This document shows, one piece after another, positions 48,055 to 59,397 of a stretch of DNA of 64,000 nt. A model generated the notes under the pieces. The model saw nothing but the letters and a program-made list of their open reading frames with translations, made no database searches and was not told where the DNA came from. The stretch's first letter is position 1. Each line of letters begins with the position of its first letter. Origin of the DNA: Rhizopus sp. PT2906. Lineage: Eukaryota > Mucoromycota > Mucoromycetes > Mucorales > Rhizopodaceae. The translations under genes and the position numbers were made by a program. The DNA lies in contig JAMYHX010000140.1 in assembly GCA_025529335.1 (NCBI GenBank), forward strand, positions 22,675-86,674, given 5' to 3'.

Positions 48055-49771
48055 ATGCATCGATTGACATGTGTCAGACAAACAACGCGATTATTCTCGA
48101 CTGCAAAGAGATTTGATGCAGTCATCGTTGGCGCTTCTGTTCAAAACAAGAAACCAACTATTGAAACGCTGGATATCTCACAAGAGACTCGACAACTGAT
48201 TGAGCATCAACTATTAGCCTCCAACTTTAAGAAAAAGGACGACGTGAGAGTGCTCTACGATATCAAAGGACTTAAGCAAGTGGCGATTGTTGGAATCGAA
48301 CAAGAAAAGAAGAATGAGCCTGAGACAGCTCGACGTGCAGTAAGGAAGAAAATATAGAAAAAGGACTGCCCTATTCATGTACACATAGACAGCACTTGGC
48401 TTACACGCACTCAAACCCTTGGGCGCCAAAAAGATTGGCGTTGACTTGTCTTGCATGCACGCTCAAGGTGCTGGAGAAGGCGCCGTTTTGGCACAGTTCT
48501 CGTTTGATAAGCTCAAGACCAAAGAAAAAGAGGATGCGATAGAAGTTGAGCCCCTGAAGTCAAGCCCAGACTGGGAGAAGGGACAAATTATGGCTGCGTC
48601 TCAAAATGTGGCTCGCATGCTCATGACCTCGCCTAGTAATTTGATGACACCCAAGCTCTTTGCTGAGGAGGTCGCTTATCTTTTGGCCGGGCTTGAAAAT
48701 GTTGAAGTCATCGTCAGAGACGAAGAATGGGCCATAAAGCAAAACATGAATGCGTTTTTAGCTGTGGCCAAGGGAAGGTAAACGACAATGATAAAACATA
48801 AATACCTTACTCAACACCACGCTTTATCAGTCGTGAACCATTGAGATTCTTGGAGATTCATTATAAAGGTGGAAAGGAAGGAGATAAAGCACATGGATTG
48901 GTCGGTAAAGGCGTCACCTTTGACTCGTAAGTTGAAAATAGGATGTCTATTTCAATAGTTAATATTCCTATAGTGGAGGAATCTCTTTAAAGCCATCTAA
49001 TAACATGGCCCTGATGAAGGGCGATATGGGTGGTGCAGCCACAGTAGCAGGCGCACTTTACGGTATCGCAAAGTTAAAACTACCTGTCAATGTTATCGCT
49101 GTTACTCTACTTTGTGAAAATATGCCATCAGGCCAGGCTACCAAACCAGGTGATGTTATCAAGGCTATGAATGGTAAATCTATCGAAATCCTTGACACAG
49201 ATGCTGAAGGACGCCTGATTTTGGTAATTGACTTGATTGTGTATGCACAAAAAAGGCTAACCACATTATATATTAGGCTGATGCACTACATTACATCAGT
49301 TCAAAGTATCCACTTGCCAGCCTTATTGATCTTGCTACATTGACAGGAGCTATGGATGTTGCATTGGGTAATGTATTTGCAGGCGTATTCACCAACTCAG
49401 ACACACTTTGGACACGTCTGGAAGCAGCAGGTAAAACAGCCAATGACCCATTTTGGAGAATGCCATTACATGATGAGTATCTGAAGGAGATGCAAGAGTC
49501 CTTGGTGGCAGACTTGAACAATCTTGGTAAAGGAAGATCAGGTGGTGCTTGCTCAGCAGCTGCCTTTTTAAAGGAGTTTGTTGCCAATAACGTTGATTGG
49601 GCACACATTGATATAGCAGGTGTTATGGACAGTCAGGCAACAGATGGATATCACATCAAGGGCATGAGTGGTAAGTCATGAATATATAATCTATAAGAAT
49701 AAATTAACCAACCCATCATAGGTCGTCCTACGAGATCACTGATTGAGTATATCAGAAAGAACAGTTTCTAG
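48055..49771 (+). CDS. M17 leucine aminopeptidase, possibly mitochondrial
   Basis: Exons 48055-48339, 48389-48777, 48831-48926, 48974-49223, 49277-49670 and 49722-49771 give 487 residues. The ATG at 48055 gives an Arg/Thr/Ser-rich presequence (MHRLTCVRQTTRLFSTAKR) typical of mitochondrial import. The N-terminal macro-like domain is followed by the catalytic domain with the metal- and substrate-binding motifs VGKGVTFDSGG, MKGDMGGAATV and the M17 signature NTDAEGRL-type LDTDAEGRL, plus the LATLTGA motif. All catalytic Lys, Asp and Glu residues are present. It is a two-metal hexameric exopeptidase releasing N-terminal residues in peptide turnover. Confidence 0.94.
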
Positions 49772-50039
49772 ATTTTAAATAAAGTTATACTTTCATATTA
49801 CAGTTTTCGCAGATACAAAGGGAAATTAGTTTCAGACATGCTGAATACTTCTTGATACAGAGGATTTTTAATTCAAGTGTGATTAGTTTTCATAATGTGA
49901 TATGCTAATTCCAATAGTAATTCTCTAACTACATCAAATATATGAATGGGCTTATTATCCGTCACAAATAAAGTGGAGACCCGCGTTGGATTAAGCTTCT
50001 CTCTTATGAGTCGGACAAAACTTTCTTTAGTGGTTGGTT

Positions 50040-50235
50040 CTTTGTTGAATAAATAACAACATTTCTTTTTTTATCTCCTCTTCCTCAAAAGGAAACAAAC
50101 GAGGTTGATGACTTTATAAAGTCATGCTTAGTTTGGCGCTGCAGATCGAAAAACTTCGTCGGACGACATTATAGGTAATGTGTAGAGGTAGAGCCCGTAG
50201 TATTAATCCACCTTCTGGTACAAGCAGTGTTTTCC
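50040..50235 (-). repeat. 160-bp interspersed repeat, copy B
   Basis: On the minus strand it reads GGCTCTACCTCTACACATTA, then a block matching copies A and C (GCGCCAAACTAAGCATGACT), and ends GAGATAAAAAAAGAAATGTT followed by GTTATTTATT. The last block is nearly identical to copy C, showing that homology extends past any stop codon. The frame STHYL-stop seen in the other copies is present. Confidence 0.75.
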
Positions 50236-50499
50236 CTTTTTTTGGAGGAAGGTGACCGGAATAAGATGCCTGCGGTTGTATTTGGCAATGACCTTAAAAA
50301 CAAGGGCCACGTTCGTATAAAAGGACACCGACACGGTGCCTCTGGCAAGATATACAAACAACTTCAATAACATGAGAGGTTAGGGGAGCTTCTTCTGCTA
50401 GATATAAACGAGTATGATACCTCAAAGATATACAAAAACAACATTCATTTAATATCGATAGTTGTATAATAAAATATCACTTTTTCTATAGACTTGTAA

Positions 50500-50724
50500 C
50501 AGTTACTTGATAAAAACTTGAAAAATCAAAAGTGTGGAAGTGGCAAAGATGAACACAGGATCCACCGAATATTCATCTGCAAAAGTTGCAATATTTATTG
50601 GAATCGAGATGTTATGGCCGCGAAGAAAAACGTTTGTCATTTCTGAGCCTATCTGGAACGGCCATGATCGTCCTAATGTCTTTACAAGACAATGCGTCAC
50701 CTCCAATGTAGTTGCTGCGCTCTA
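50500..50724 (+). pseudogene. TnpB/Fanzor-like nuclease C-terminal relic
   Basis: One frame reads FICKSCNIYWNRDVMAAKKN then a stop; a second frame continues SIWNGHDRPNVFTRQ and ends VVAAL-stop at about 50724. The pairing of a CxxC zinc ribbon with RD-x-x-AA-x-N is the hallmark of the RuvC-III/zinc-ribbon end of TnpB and its eukaryotic relatives, the Fanzor proteins, where the Asp is catalytic. The frameshift and lack of an upstream body show a dead fragment. The assignment is by motif memory only. Confidence 0.55.
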
Positions 50725-50831
50725 ACCAGTGAAGGCCTAAAGATACCTACAGGTAAAAAAAAAAAAAAAATCCTTTTCAACTTGTCAAAAACTAATTTCT
50801 GAATCTGAAGTACGAAAACTGTTACAAGATA

Positions 50832-50834
<3 letters not shown>

Positions 50835-50862
<28 letters not shown>
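50835..50862. repeat. (CT)n microsatellite
   Basis: About 14 consecutive CT dinucleotides in an intergenic gap. Confidence 0.85.
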
Positions 50863-51441
50863 CTTGTCTTGGGTTCATATCCAAGCCTTGTGCAACAGAA
50901 TCTACATTGTTAAATTCAATCTAATCTTTATTAAATTAAGTTTCGCGTTTTCCCTACGTAAGGTACTTGTTCCAGTTGTGGTCTTTTTGAATATACAAAA
51001 TAGATTTGTTGAATAAGCTACAGTGATCCTCATCTCCTTAGATGCACCCTTTCATGACTAAGTTTCTGATCAAACCTTTTTTCTTGTGCTGTGACATATG
51101 ATTCTTTAAATTTGTTGAATATCACACTTTTTCAGTGATTTGATTGTTGCTATCGATAAGAACTCTTTTTTTATTTCAAATTGTACTTGAACTGATCAAG
51201 TGTTGATATACAAAGTCAAAATAGAGAAAATAACAAAGTTCCTAAATATAAAAACGTGTATGTGCACGTCCATTTGGTTTAAGGTTTTATCACGAGACTA
51301 TTTTGTACACTCTTTCTTTTTACCCAATCAAATTGTGTTTAGTCCAAGTGATCATACACACATAATTAAAAAAATAATTTTTACTTCTTTTCCTCTTCTT
51401 TTTTCTTTTAATATTATTCTTTCCTTTTTTTTTAAAAAAAA

Positions 51442-52444
51442 ATGCTATCATCCTCACCCCCAGTTACCTTTGATTTAGCAAAATATCCAACTGTAGACAC
51501 AATACGACTCTTAGCTTCCTTACTCGAACGTATGACGGCAGCCAACGATTTATTAAATAAACAGCAACCGGTTTATACTCGGTTTCATGCTCGACTTGTG
51601 CCTTCGATTGATATTTTTTCGTATTTATCTAGGATTCTAAAGTATTGTCCTTGCGCCAATGAATGCTTCCTAAGTTTACTCGTCTATTTTGATCGCATGT
51701 CTAAAAATGCACTAGCCTTGACAGGAAAACCATTTACGATTGATTCGTTTAATATTCATCGATTGATTATCGCCGGTGTCATGGTTGCTTCCAAGTTCTT
51801 TAGTGACGTATTTTATACAAACACTCGATACGCCAAGGTACTTTTAAATATATACATCATAGAAAGATATGCTAATTCCCAAGCAGGTTGGTGGATTACC
51901 AGTGACTGAATTGAATAGCTTAGAAATAGAGTTTCTCAAGTTGAACAGTTTTAATCTGACGGTGCCTATTAGCGAACTTCAACGATATGGAGATCAGTTG
52001 CTTAAAGTGGGATATATGGATGTGAGACCCATAAGACATGTTCGATCTACTTCTTTGGATGTGGATAGATTATCTGACTATACTCAGCGTTTATCGATCT
52101 CAAAAGAAGAGCACAAGAATAATCATCAGAAAAAAGGTGTTCGTAGGATGACGAGTGCTAATAGCCTTCAAGAGTCCTATCATTTACCACGCTATTCACG
52201 ATCCAGTGTTAATTTGTGTCATCAGTACAATAGTCCAAGACAAGAAGTGATTCCTCCTCGTAGAATAAGTATTACGTCTATTTATAATACGAATGGTAAT
52301 AATAGCAGTGGCAGCATTAATAATATCAACTATAATGAAATTTACTATTATTATCATCCCACGGCTACTACACCTATTATCGGTATACCTACACCACCCC
52401 CTTCTGCTTCACCCCAGCAACAATCATCTATTATATATCTTTAA
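51442..52444 (+). CDS. Pho80/Pcl-type cyclin
   Basis: Exons 51442-51837 and 51887-52444 give 317 residues. The cyclin fold covers about residues 20-190, with the Pho80-family stretches KYCPCANECFLSLLVYFDRM, RLIIAGVMVASKFFSD and VGGLPVTELNSLEIEFLKL and the helix ending QRYGDQLL. The C-terminal third is Ser/Asn/Pro-rich and low-complexity. It should partner a Pho85-like cyclin-dependent kinase in phosphate, cell-cycle or polarity signalling. The intron lies inside the cyclin box after YAK. The first codon follows a T/A homopolymer. Confidence 0.92.
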
Positions 52445-52507
52445 TAACACACACTTACATATACACATATATACAATTTATAAATATACCTATTATCTAT
52501 ATCACTC

Positions 52508-52571
52508 ATATATAAACACACACACACACACCCAGAGAGAAAGAAAGGAAGAAAGAGAGAAAAAGGGAGAT

Positions 52572-52602
<31 letters not shown>
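52508..52602. repeat. CA/TA microsatellite cluster
   Basis: Two (CA)n runs, at about 52515-52531 and 52571-52586, flank a GA-rich stretch and lead into (TA)n. This is 3' of the cyclin gene. Confidence 0.8.
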
Positions 52603-53228
52603 AATATACACATTACAAAAGAACCCCATATTATCTTTATTATTATCACTATGACTTACCTATATTACTATTCATGTATATATACTTTCTTCGAATCTGG
52701 CATTTATAATATCAATTAAACCATACTTATTATTTCTTTGTTGCTTTTTCTGTTTTCTTGGAGATAAAAAAATATACAAACAATGTCTGTATGATCACAT
52801 CGTACATCTACTTATTTAAAGGTGTATACTCTTTATTAATCGTTTCTTGTCGTAGAAATATCATGGCTTCTATGAAACTACATTTATTATGATGATGCAC
52901 AAAAAGGAATACAAAAAACACATGCAGGGGGTGGAGAAAGACTAAAGTGCCCAAAACTTAAGGATGACACTATTCCATCCATGTGGTTGTCTCTCTTAAA
53001 GAAATGTTTCTTGCATATTGTTTTTGGTAAAAATAAGGATTTGCTTAGTAATAAACGTATATACCCATGACTGTATTTAACAAACAGTTCAGAATAACAT
53101 TCTATAACGCAAAGAGTCATTTGCCAAACCAAGGTGAAAGAGCGATGCCTTCAGACATTTAGAGGAACTCAGAGATACAAAATAGTTTAATATTTGTAAT
53201 GATCGTTTATATTCTTTTTGTCCAAGAG

Positions 53229-53306
53229 AAGTTTACAACTGCCGTTGCTCTCGTTGCTTGCTCATTCGTTGCCAACGCTGAGTCTGTCTGTATGCAGTCT
53301 GTTTAA
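53229..53306 (+). pseudogene. Relic of a small secreted-protein gene (signal peptide exon)
   Basis: The frame reads KFTTAVALVACSFVANA, a textbook fungal secretion signal with an A-N-A cleavage site, then ESVCMQSV and a stop. There is no ATG: the codons before the Lys read VQE. The start appears lost and the body is truncated after eight mature residues. Confidence 0.45.
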
Positions 53307-53795
53307 GAAACCGTCTGACCATGTCTCACATTAGTCGTGTGTGCCTGGATTATTTTTTTTTTTTTATTTGCTTGGAAAGAATGTATTTTTGTAAAATAAA
53401 GCATGTACGATGAAAGTTGTCATGGAAACGCTCTCATATACTTAGTAACTTAGCTGTTGTTAAGATTTTTTCATTTATATTAATTTATAGCTCACCCTGT
53501 TGCATTGTAGCCACAATCACAAGGGGCAGCGTTTCCGAAGTAATAAAGGTTAGTCACCGAAGTAACTTTATAAAAATTGTAATAAGCTAATCCCTCCCTT
53601 CTGAGAGAAAGGCTACCTATTTCCTCAAGCATCATAAAGGTTACTATCGGAATTCGGGCAAACCGGAAAAGCTTGAGAAAAAAAAAAATAGAGTGAAAAA
53701 GCACCTTCTTTTATACTTTTTTATCTGTTTACATCTGTGACCTTGAAAGACAGAAAAGGGAGGTCTCGAGTTGAGGCTGCTTGCCTGGGTAACCA

Positions 53796-53972
53796 ATGGG
53801 ACTGCGTTTTGAAGGAAAGTCACTTGTAAATATAATGTTCTGCTTGGACAATTGTATTGCTACGAGTCAATACTCCAACGCGTACATCATTCAGCAATTG
53901 GTACAACAAGACTTTTCTGATAAAGGCGACATTATTACACAATATGCATGCAGAGATAGTTGTTTTTCATGA
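53796..53972 (+). other. Short 58-codon ORF, uncertain
   Basis: From an ATG the frame reads MGLRFEGKSLVN and later CRDSCFS before a stop. Composition is protein-like, with four Cys, but no signal peptide or known family. It could be an exon or relic. Confidence 0.25.
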
Positions 53973-54822
53973 ATCTAGCAATGAGAAAAACTAAATGCAA
54001 CAGTAGTATACATGCAACTTTGTTAATCTAGCGTGCTGAAAACCATACTCTATTTCATGATAATGGCTAATGCTACCACAATCGTTTCTTCTTTAGTCGA
54101 GAATAATATTTCAGAAACTGTCAACATAAACTATCATTGAGTTCTTCAGCTTCTCAGAGCCAATTAAACTTGATTGAATAGTTTGTTATTTAAGTCTTTA
54201 TACTTATTAATGAGCGTTGTATAGTTGGCAGTAAGGATCAAAGACACATCATCCCGTTTAATCTACTACTAGCTTCAGCAATAAGCTCTGTTTTTTTATT
54301 AATCTCATGCCCTTTACTCTCTCTCTATCTCGATTTATTATTTTTCATCTTTCGTTACAATTTCAATTGATACGGCTGACTACCCATACCGCATCTTTTT
54401 AGTTGCATAGCACTTTTTGCCATGCTTCAATCATGAAACAAGGACATAAGCCATGCCAGCGGACGCTATTATCGTCGTCAATACAATCTAGCACCTCACG
54501 AGTTTTTTTGACGTCACTTGAGAAAATCACCTATAATTTGATAGCATTACTTTATGCTGTAATCAGTAGCTTGATCAAGCAAAAGCACCATAACTCTTAT
54601 ATAAGGGGATTATTGTTTCGTTCTTCGACAATAATCTGCAAATGAAAATAAAATTTGTTACATTCATGGTGTCCATACCCTGTATATATTATCAGATATC
54701 AAGCACAGAAGCATGAGTAATTAGAGAAATAGATTATAAATAGTTTTTGAAAAGAGCACTTTCAAGTTCGTCATCATACACTTTATCTCAATATAAAGTT
54801 TATTGCGGCTATTGTTCTCCTT

Positions 54823-55203
54823 ATGGTAAACCTGCTTGTTGTAAATTCCGAACCTATGATTCTGCAAACAGTTCAAAAAAACGTGGATCCTGACTACATG
54901 AAGTTCGCTCAGAAAAGCTTCGAGGATGAGTGTATCCGAAATTTTACAGGAAGTGTTTCCTTTGTCCTGGCCAGCTATAACAAATCGGACGCAACTCACG
55001 TAAAGTATTCATTCAATTGCTGTGGAAAAAGCAACTGAATTCGCTTCAATACTTTTGATTTCAATGGACTCCTCCAAGCCCGCAAGTTAGATGAACTTAG
55101 GTTTCAAGAAGCCTCTCCAAGTGGTACCAGTCACACCATCACTTTCTTCAAAGTAACGGGCAAAGAATCACAAATTATCAGTTCAGAGCAGCCTTTTCCA
55201 TAG
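54823..55203 (+). pseudogene. Broken ORF of unknown family with one internal stop
   Basis: From the ATG at 54823 the frame is open for 71 codons to a TGA at 55036, then continues open in the same frame for 54 more codons to a TAG ending at 55203. Both halves have protein-like composition (NFTGSVSFVLASYNKSD; SGTSHTITFFKVTGKE). No domain is recognised. It reads as a gene inactivated by a nonsense change; an unseen intron removing the TGA is an alternative. Confidence 0.4.
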
Positions 55204-55958
55204 CTTAGTGTCATAACAATGCTATCAAGATTGATCAATAAAAGCACCCTCCTGTAAATTTTTCCAGATCAGATCAAAGTAGTTTCAAAGTTGTAACATT
55301 TGAATGATTGACCTCATCATTAGGCCGTTGAATGATCAATATTGTTTACTATATCCATAGATGATATGAACCAGTCAAAGCAATCAAGATTGAAATAATT
55401 AGCTGCTCGTTGACCTATTTTGTAACTAGATTAGGTTGTAGATCTTGCCCAATTTCCACAACTGCAAACTTGGTTAGAACGGATGTTAACTATTACTGGG
55501 ATGCTTTTAAAACAAATATACACGAATTTACTAGTTTCAAGGTACAATAAACACATCCAGAAAGAAAAACCACAATGATTTCCATTGTTCAAATAAATCT
55601 TGCTGTAGTCGCCACTAACTATCAGACAATTTAATAAGTAATTTAGCCTTGTGTTACTAATTTTATTTGTTAACTGATGGATTTATAAACAGGTTTTTTT
55701 TTTGTAGAAAGTCATCATTTCTCATGGCATTTATTGATAAAAGTATAACAAAAGTAAATAGACAAGTTGTAATATAAAGGTAAACTCTTTATCTTTGTTA
55801 TAGCTGTTGTTGTTGTACACTTATAAATTATATTACTTACACGAGGGAACAGAAAGACAGTTGATGCTACACAAAGGGCCAAGGATTATAAGTTTTTTTA
55901 TTTAATTTTTTTTTTCTTTTTTTTTTTTTATACCTTTTTTCATTCAAACCATATTCCA

Positions 55959-57114
55959 ATGGCACCCAGGTCCAGGAAACACACTGTTTCTCATTTTAAT
56001 GTGATGGTCGTTGGACACTCAGGGGTAGGCAAGACAAGTTTTATCCGTACTCTACTAGAAACCCTCAGACTGGAGGAAAAACAACGAAAGGAGGAAAAAC
56101 AACGAAAGGAGGAGACACCAACGACCAAGAAGAGGAGAGACTCATTTATGAGTGAAACATCCTTTGTGAATATCGAGCCAGAAGGACCTATTGAGAAGAC
56201 ACTACAACCTTATACTGTATCAAGAGAAATCAACATTGACCGAGAACATGTTCTCCTGACATTGATCGATACACCTGGATTTCACCAAGAGTACTTGATT
56301 GATAAACAGCTGCATGATATCTTGAAATATATTGAACATCAGTTTGACTTGACTTTGGCCGAGGTAACTCTAGGGTTACTTTAATAAGTGCTTATTATTA
56401 AAAGGGAAAGGGGGAAACCTAAAATAGGAAACAAAAGTCAAGCGTAATCCAAAAGCAGTCGACACGCAGGTTCATTGTTGCCTTTATTTTATGGATCCCA
56501 AGAAATCATGTTTGGATGAATACGACATTCGTATCCTCACAAGATTATCAAACCGTGTCAATGTCATTCCTGTGATTGGAAAAGCAGATCAACTTACCTT
56601 GGCTCAAAAGAACCGATTGAAACCAAGGATCATTCAAGATATCTATAACAAGATACCCATTTATGGTATGCCTACAAAAGAAGAAGAAGAAGAGGATGAA
56701 GAGGATGAAGAGACCAAAAAAGCAGAGACCTTGAATGATTTTATACAGCAATTCAACTACGAGGAAGAAGACCAGGATACAAAGACGATACTGGACTATC
56801 TGAAGATCATTCCGTTCACGTTCATTGCGTATGAGGATGAACCAGATACGGGTAAACCACTAGAGATCGAAGGATTATCACTTGGCAGAGATTTTGGATG
56901 GGGAACAATCGACTGTTTAAACGACAAATATTCAGATTTCAATCAACTAAAGCATGCATTATTATTCACACATAGAAAGTTTTTACAATTAGATACCGTC
57001 GAACGATATTACGAGCAGTATCGAACTGAGAAACTGATGTTCAAGAGGGCAACCAGATTAAAGTCGTTAGATATGTCTTCACAAAAGATATTAAAAGATT
57101 TGAGCGAATTATAA
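55959..57114 (+). CDS. Septin-family GTPase
   Basis: Exons 55959-56363 and 56428-57114 give 363 residues. The G1 P-loop is GHSGVGKTS, G3 is DTPG and G4 is GKAD (septins have AKAD/GKAD), with the septin-typical stretch LSNRVNVIPVIGKAD. Septin-unique element remnants are recognisable near the C-terminus (DFNQLKHALLFTHRKFL, then YEQYRTEKL). There is a Lys/Glu-rich insertion after G1 containing a 6-residue duplication (KQRKEE twice) and an acidic insertion at about residues 210-220, so it is a divergent member. Septins form membrane-associated filaments at septa, hyphal tips and branch sites. The stop lies 24 bp from the stop of the convergent OHCU decarboxylase gene. Confidence 0.88.
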
Positions 57115-57138
57115 CTTTATATAATAAATGATTTATTA

Positions 57139-57651
57139 TTATAAATGACTTTGTTGACCAAGTTTCTTGAGACGATCTCTGGCAATCATGATCATCTCCT
57201 GAATGCCCGTATTCAACTCTTGTTCTCGGCTCTGTCCGTTCATACGTTCCTTCAAAACAGGTATAATTTCCTTTCTTGTCCTTCCGTTCACAAACACGAT
57301 AAATTTAAATCCAAACTTTTGTTCATACGCCTCGTTTAATCGTTTCAACTCTTCATTCACTTCATTATCCTCCTGGCCCTTGCCTTGTTCTCTTTGTGAC
57401 ATAGCAGATAGGTTCTGCTTGGGTGCTCCAATACGTGGATGTGCGTTGATCACCTCGACCCTTTCCTCCTCGTTCAGTCTTGATTGAATCTCGTCTGCTT
57501 CATCAATCAGTGCGTCATAACTCGAATAAGGTCGTTTTTCATATAATCGTTTAGCTAAAGGAGGCGCAGTTTCAAATAGTGTATTGACCGTTTTAATAAA
57601 ACTTTCAAAATCGGCTTCGTTCAATTCTTTGATAGGTAAAAGTGTGTCCAT
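57139..57651 (-). CDS. OHCU decarboxylase (urate degradation)
   Basis: A single frame of 170 residues, the usual family length. It is 2-oxo-4-hydroxy-4-carboxy-5-ureidoimidazoline decarboxylase, which converts the second intermediate after uricase to S-allantoin. The catalytic His sits in NAHPRIG, the SxxEQ motif appears as SQREQ, and the C-terminal KFIVFVNGRTRKEIIPVLKE is diagnostic. There is no clear C-terminal peroxisomal SKL; the protein ends QQSHL, and HL with a preceding S may act as a weak PTS1-like end. It indicates purine catabolism for nitrogen. Confidence 0.95.
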   Translation of the reverse strand: MDTLLPIKELNEADFESFIKTVNTLFETAPPLAKRLYEKRPYSSYDALIDEADEIQSRLNEEERVEVINAHPRIGAPKQNLSAMSQREQGKGQEDNEVNEELKRLNEAYEQKFGFKFIVFVNGRTRKEIIPVLKERMNGQSREQELNTGIQEMIMIARDRLKKLGQQSHL

Positions 57652-58599
57652 TTTTGATTGAAAAAGAAAAAATAAAGATGGTGAGTATTTTATATACCTA
57701 AATTTTTAAAAAAAAAAAAAATATAGGATGTATATTTTGTCCCGATCTGAGCTTCTTTTTTCAGTGCTTGCGTGGGATCCATCAATCTTGAAGGCCAAAG
57801 AATAAAGGATAAACAATACACACATAGTCAGTGCACATATAATAAAAAACAAACAGACAATTACTTTAAAAAGAAGTGATAAATGAGATCAATTAATATA
57901 TCTATGAAGAAAGAAAGAAACAAACTTGTCACACAATGACTTCTCCAGTTAAGCTGACGAGCCTTTTAAACAATTAACAATAGTCATAACAACATCGTTC
58001 CTTAGTAACAATAGTATCACACACTATACCGTCTCTGGCAGTAATGATGTTCCTATGTAACATTGACCCTCAAATGCTCGAATAAATAGTGATAAGCTTT
58101 TACGACATTATTTCTTCCTTTTTTACTGTAGAATTGATTAAAATTATATAGAATAATTTACAACATTAAAGGATGTTTCCAATAAGAACCATGCCATAGC
58201 AGAGCATAAAAGATTGGCAATGACCAACCCGATTTGCTCGAAATTTTAGAATTCAAATGACGCCAACGTATTTGTCAAAACTCTACATACAGTTTTTGTT
58301 TCTGTAAAAACCAAAGCAACACTTTCCCCTTTTTTCCTATGCTCCATATGTTCTTCTTTTACATCTTGTGTAAGTTATAAAATCATTAACAAGGAACAAA
58401 ATAAGCAAGAGATCTTATAATTTTAATCATTTAAATAACAATTGCAATTCATATTTTTGAGAAATTCAAGCCAAAAAGTAGCCCTGATGTCCTCTCAAAA
58501 TAAATATAAATAACCATGAATCTTGTCACTCCTTGCCAAGCCGACATTCGCTCAATTACTTTTCTATTATATATCCACACCATAAGCAGGCCGTAACTT

Positions 58600-59034
58600 T
58601 TGCGCATAAAATTCCTCATCTTATTCTTTTACTCTTTCACAAAAACATCTTTTACAAGCATATCAATTGATTTTATAATAAGGTCTAGTGCCCACTTTTT
58701 TTTTTTTTTACTTAATCTTCTGCTTAACCGCGAATCCTTACATTATAACAATTCAGTCCTCTTAAAGCATGACAAAATTGCAGTAGAATATGCAGAGGGA
58801 ACAAGGCATATAAAAGAGAGGTATCAAGGATCATTCAAGGCCCTTTATCACAAACTAACTATTGGTTATGACAAATATAAATTGCTCATAGAAGAAGGTG
58901 ATGTCCAATCATTGGAAAAGAATAACCCCAAGAAAGGATGTCATTTATCCATCTTTGCAGCCGCTCACAGATATCTTTGTTCAGCCAAATGTCAATACTT
59001 GATATCATTAAACTGGGGAATAGAACTTTGTTAA
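58600..59034 (+). other. Open frame without ATG, unknown
   Basis: The frame is open for 144 codons in a roughly 35% GC context, where random frames of this size are rare. The second half (about 58750-59034) has mixed charged/hydrophobic composition (for example GTRHIKERYQGSFKALYHKL) and a Cys-containing end (HRYLCSAKCQYL). It may be a relic exon. No neighbouring exon or homologue is recognised. Confidence 0.3.
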
Positions 59035-59330
59035 GAATATTCTGCTTCAACAAGGGATACTATGGTCATTAGCTAGAGGCGCTGACATGCAATCAAAGAG
59101 TATGTAGCCAGATACATTGGTCTCGGTTACAGTGCATAAGTTTAGTAAATGAAACAAATAAAAGGTGCTTTTGTTGAATTATTACATGTAACCCAACTCG
59201 TAACAAGGCTTTAGCTGCATGAATAAATACCACGTATATGTCAAAACATATCTTTTCCTTAATTGCACAGCTTCTAAAAGCCCTGATTTCCAAATAAGGT
59301 AATGCGTTAAGAATACAAAAGTCATATGTT

Positions 59331-59339
59331 TATATAAAA
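59331..59339 (+). promoter_or_regulatory. TATA box of the GH3 gene
   Basis: TATATAAAA lies 67 bp upstream of the ATG at 59398. Confidence 0.55.
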
Positions 59340-59397
59340 TGAAGCGAAACTCTTCTTTTTTTTTTTTTCAAAACCTATTACAAATTGAAAGTTCTAC

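Larger units (their letters stand above)
49772..51441. other. Gene-poor gap with mobile-element relics
   Basis: No intact gene. It holds copy B of the 160-bp repeat (50040-50235), a TnpB/Fanzor-like C-terminal relic (50500-50724), a (CT)n microsatellite (50835-50862) and poly-A/T tracts. The last 100 bp are pyrimidine-rich promoter of the cyclin gene. Confidence 0.6.
52445..55958. other. Gene-poor gap with microsatellites and several coding relics
   Basis: It starts with CA/TA microsatellites (52508-52602). It contains a signal-peptide relic (53229-53306), a short 58-codon ORF (53796-53972) and a one-stop frame (54823-55203). A minus-strand frame at about 53495-53704 ends in a Cys-rich fragment (GNAAPCDCGYNATG) next to a GTGAGC donor-like site; it may be an orphan exon. 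The rest is AT-rich. Confidence 0.5.
57652..59397. other. Gene-poor gap upstream of GH3 gene
   Basis: AT-rich. An open frame at 58600-59034 (144 codons, begins with TTG) has a protein-like second half but no ATG or known domain. A TATA box for the GH3 gene is at 59331. Confidence 0.5.

Noticed and set aside
53495..53704. Possible GH16 exon on the minus strand (APCDCGYNATG)
   Set aside because: The CDCG motif next to a GTGAGC donor is suggestive, but no flanking GH16 catalytic sequence could be found on either side.
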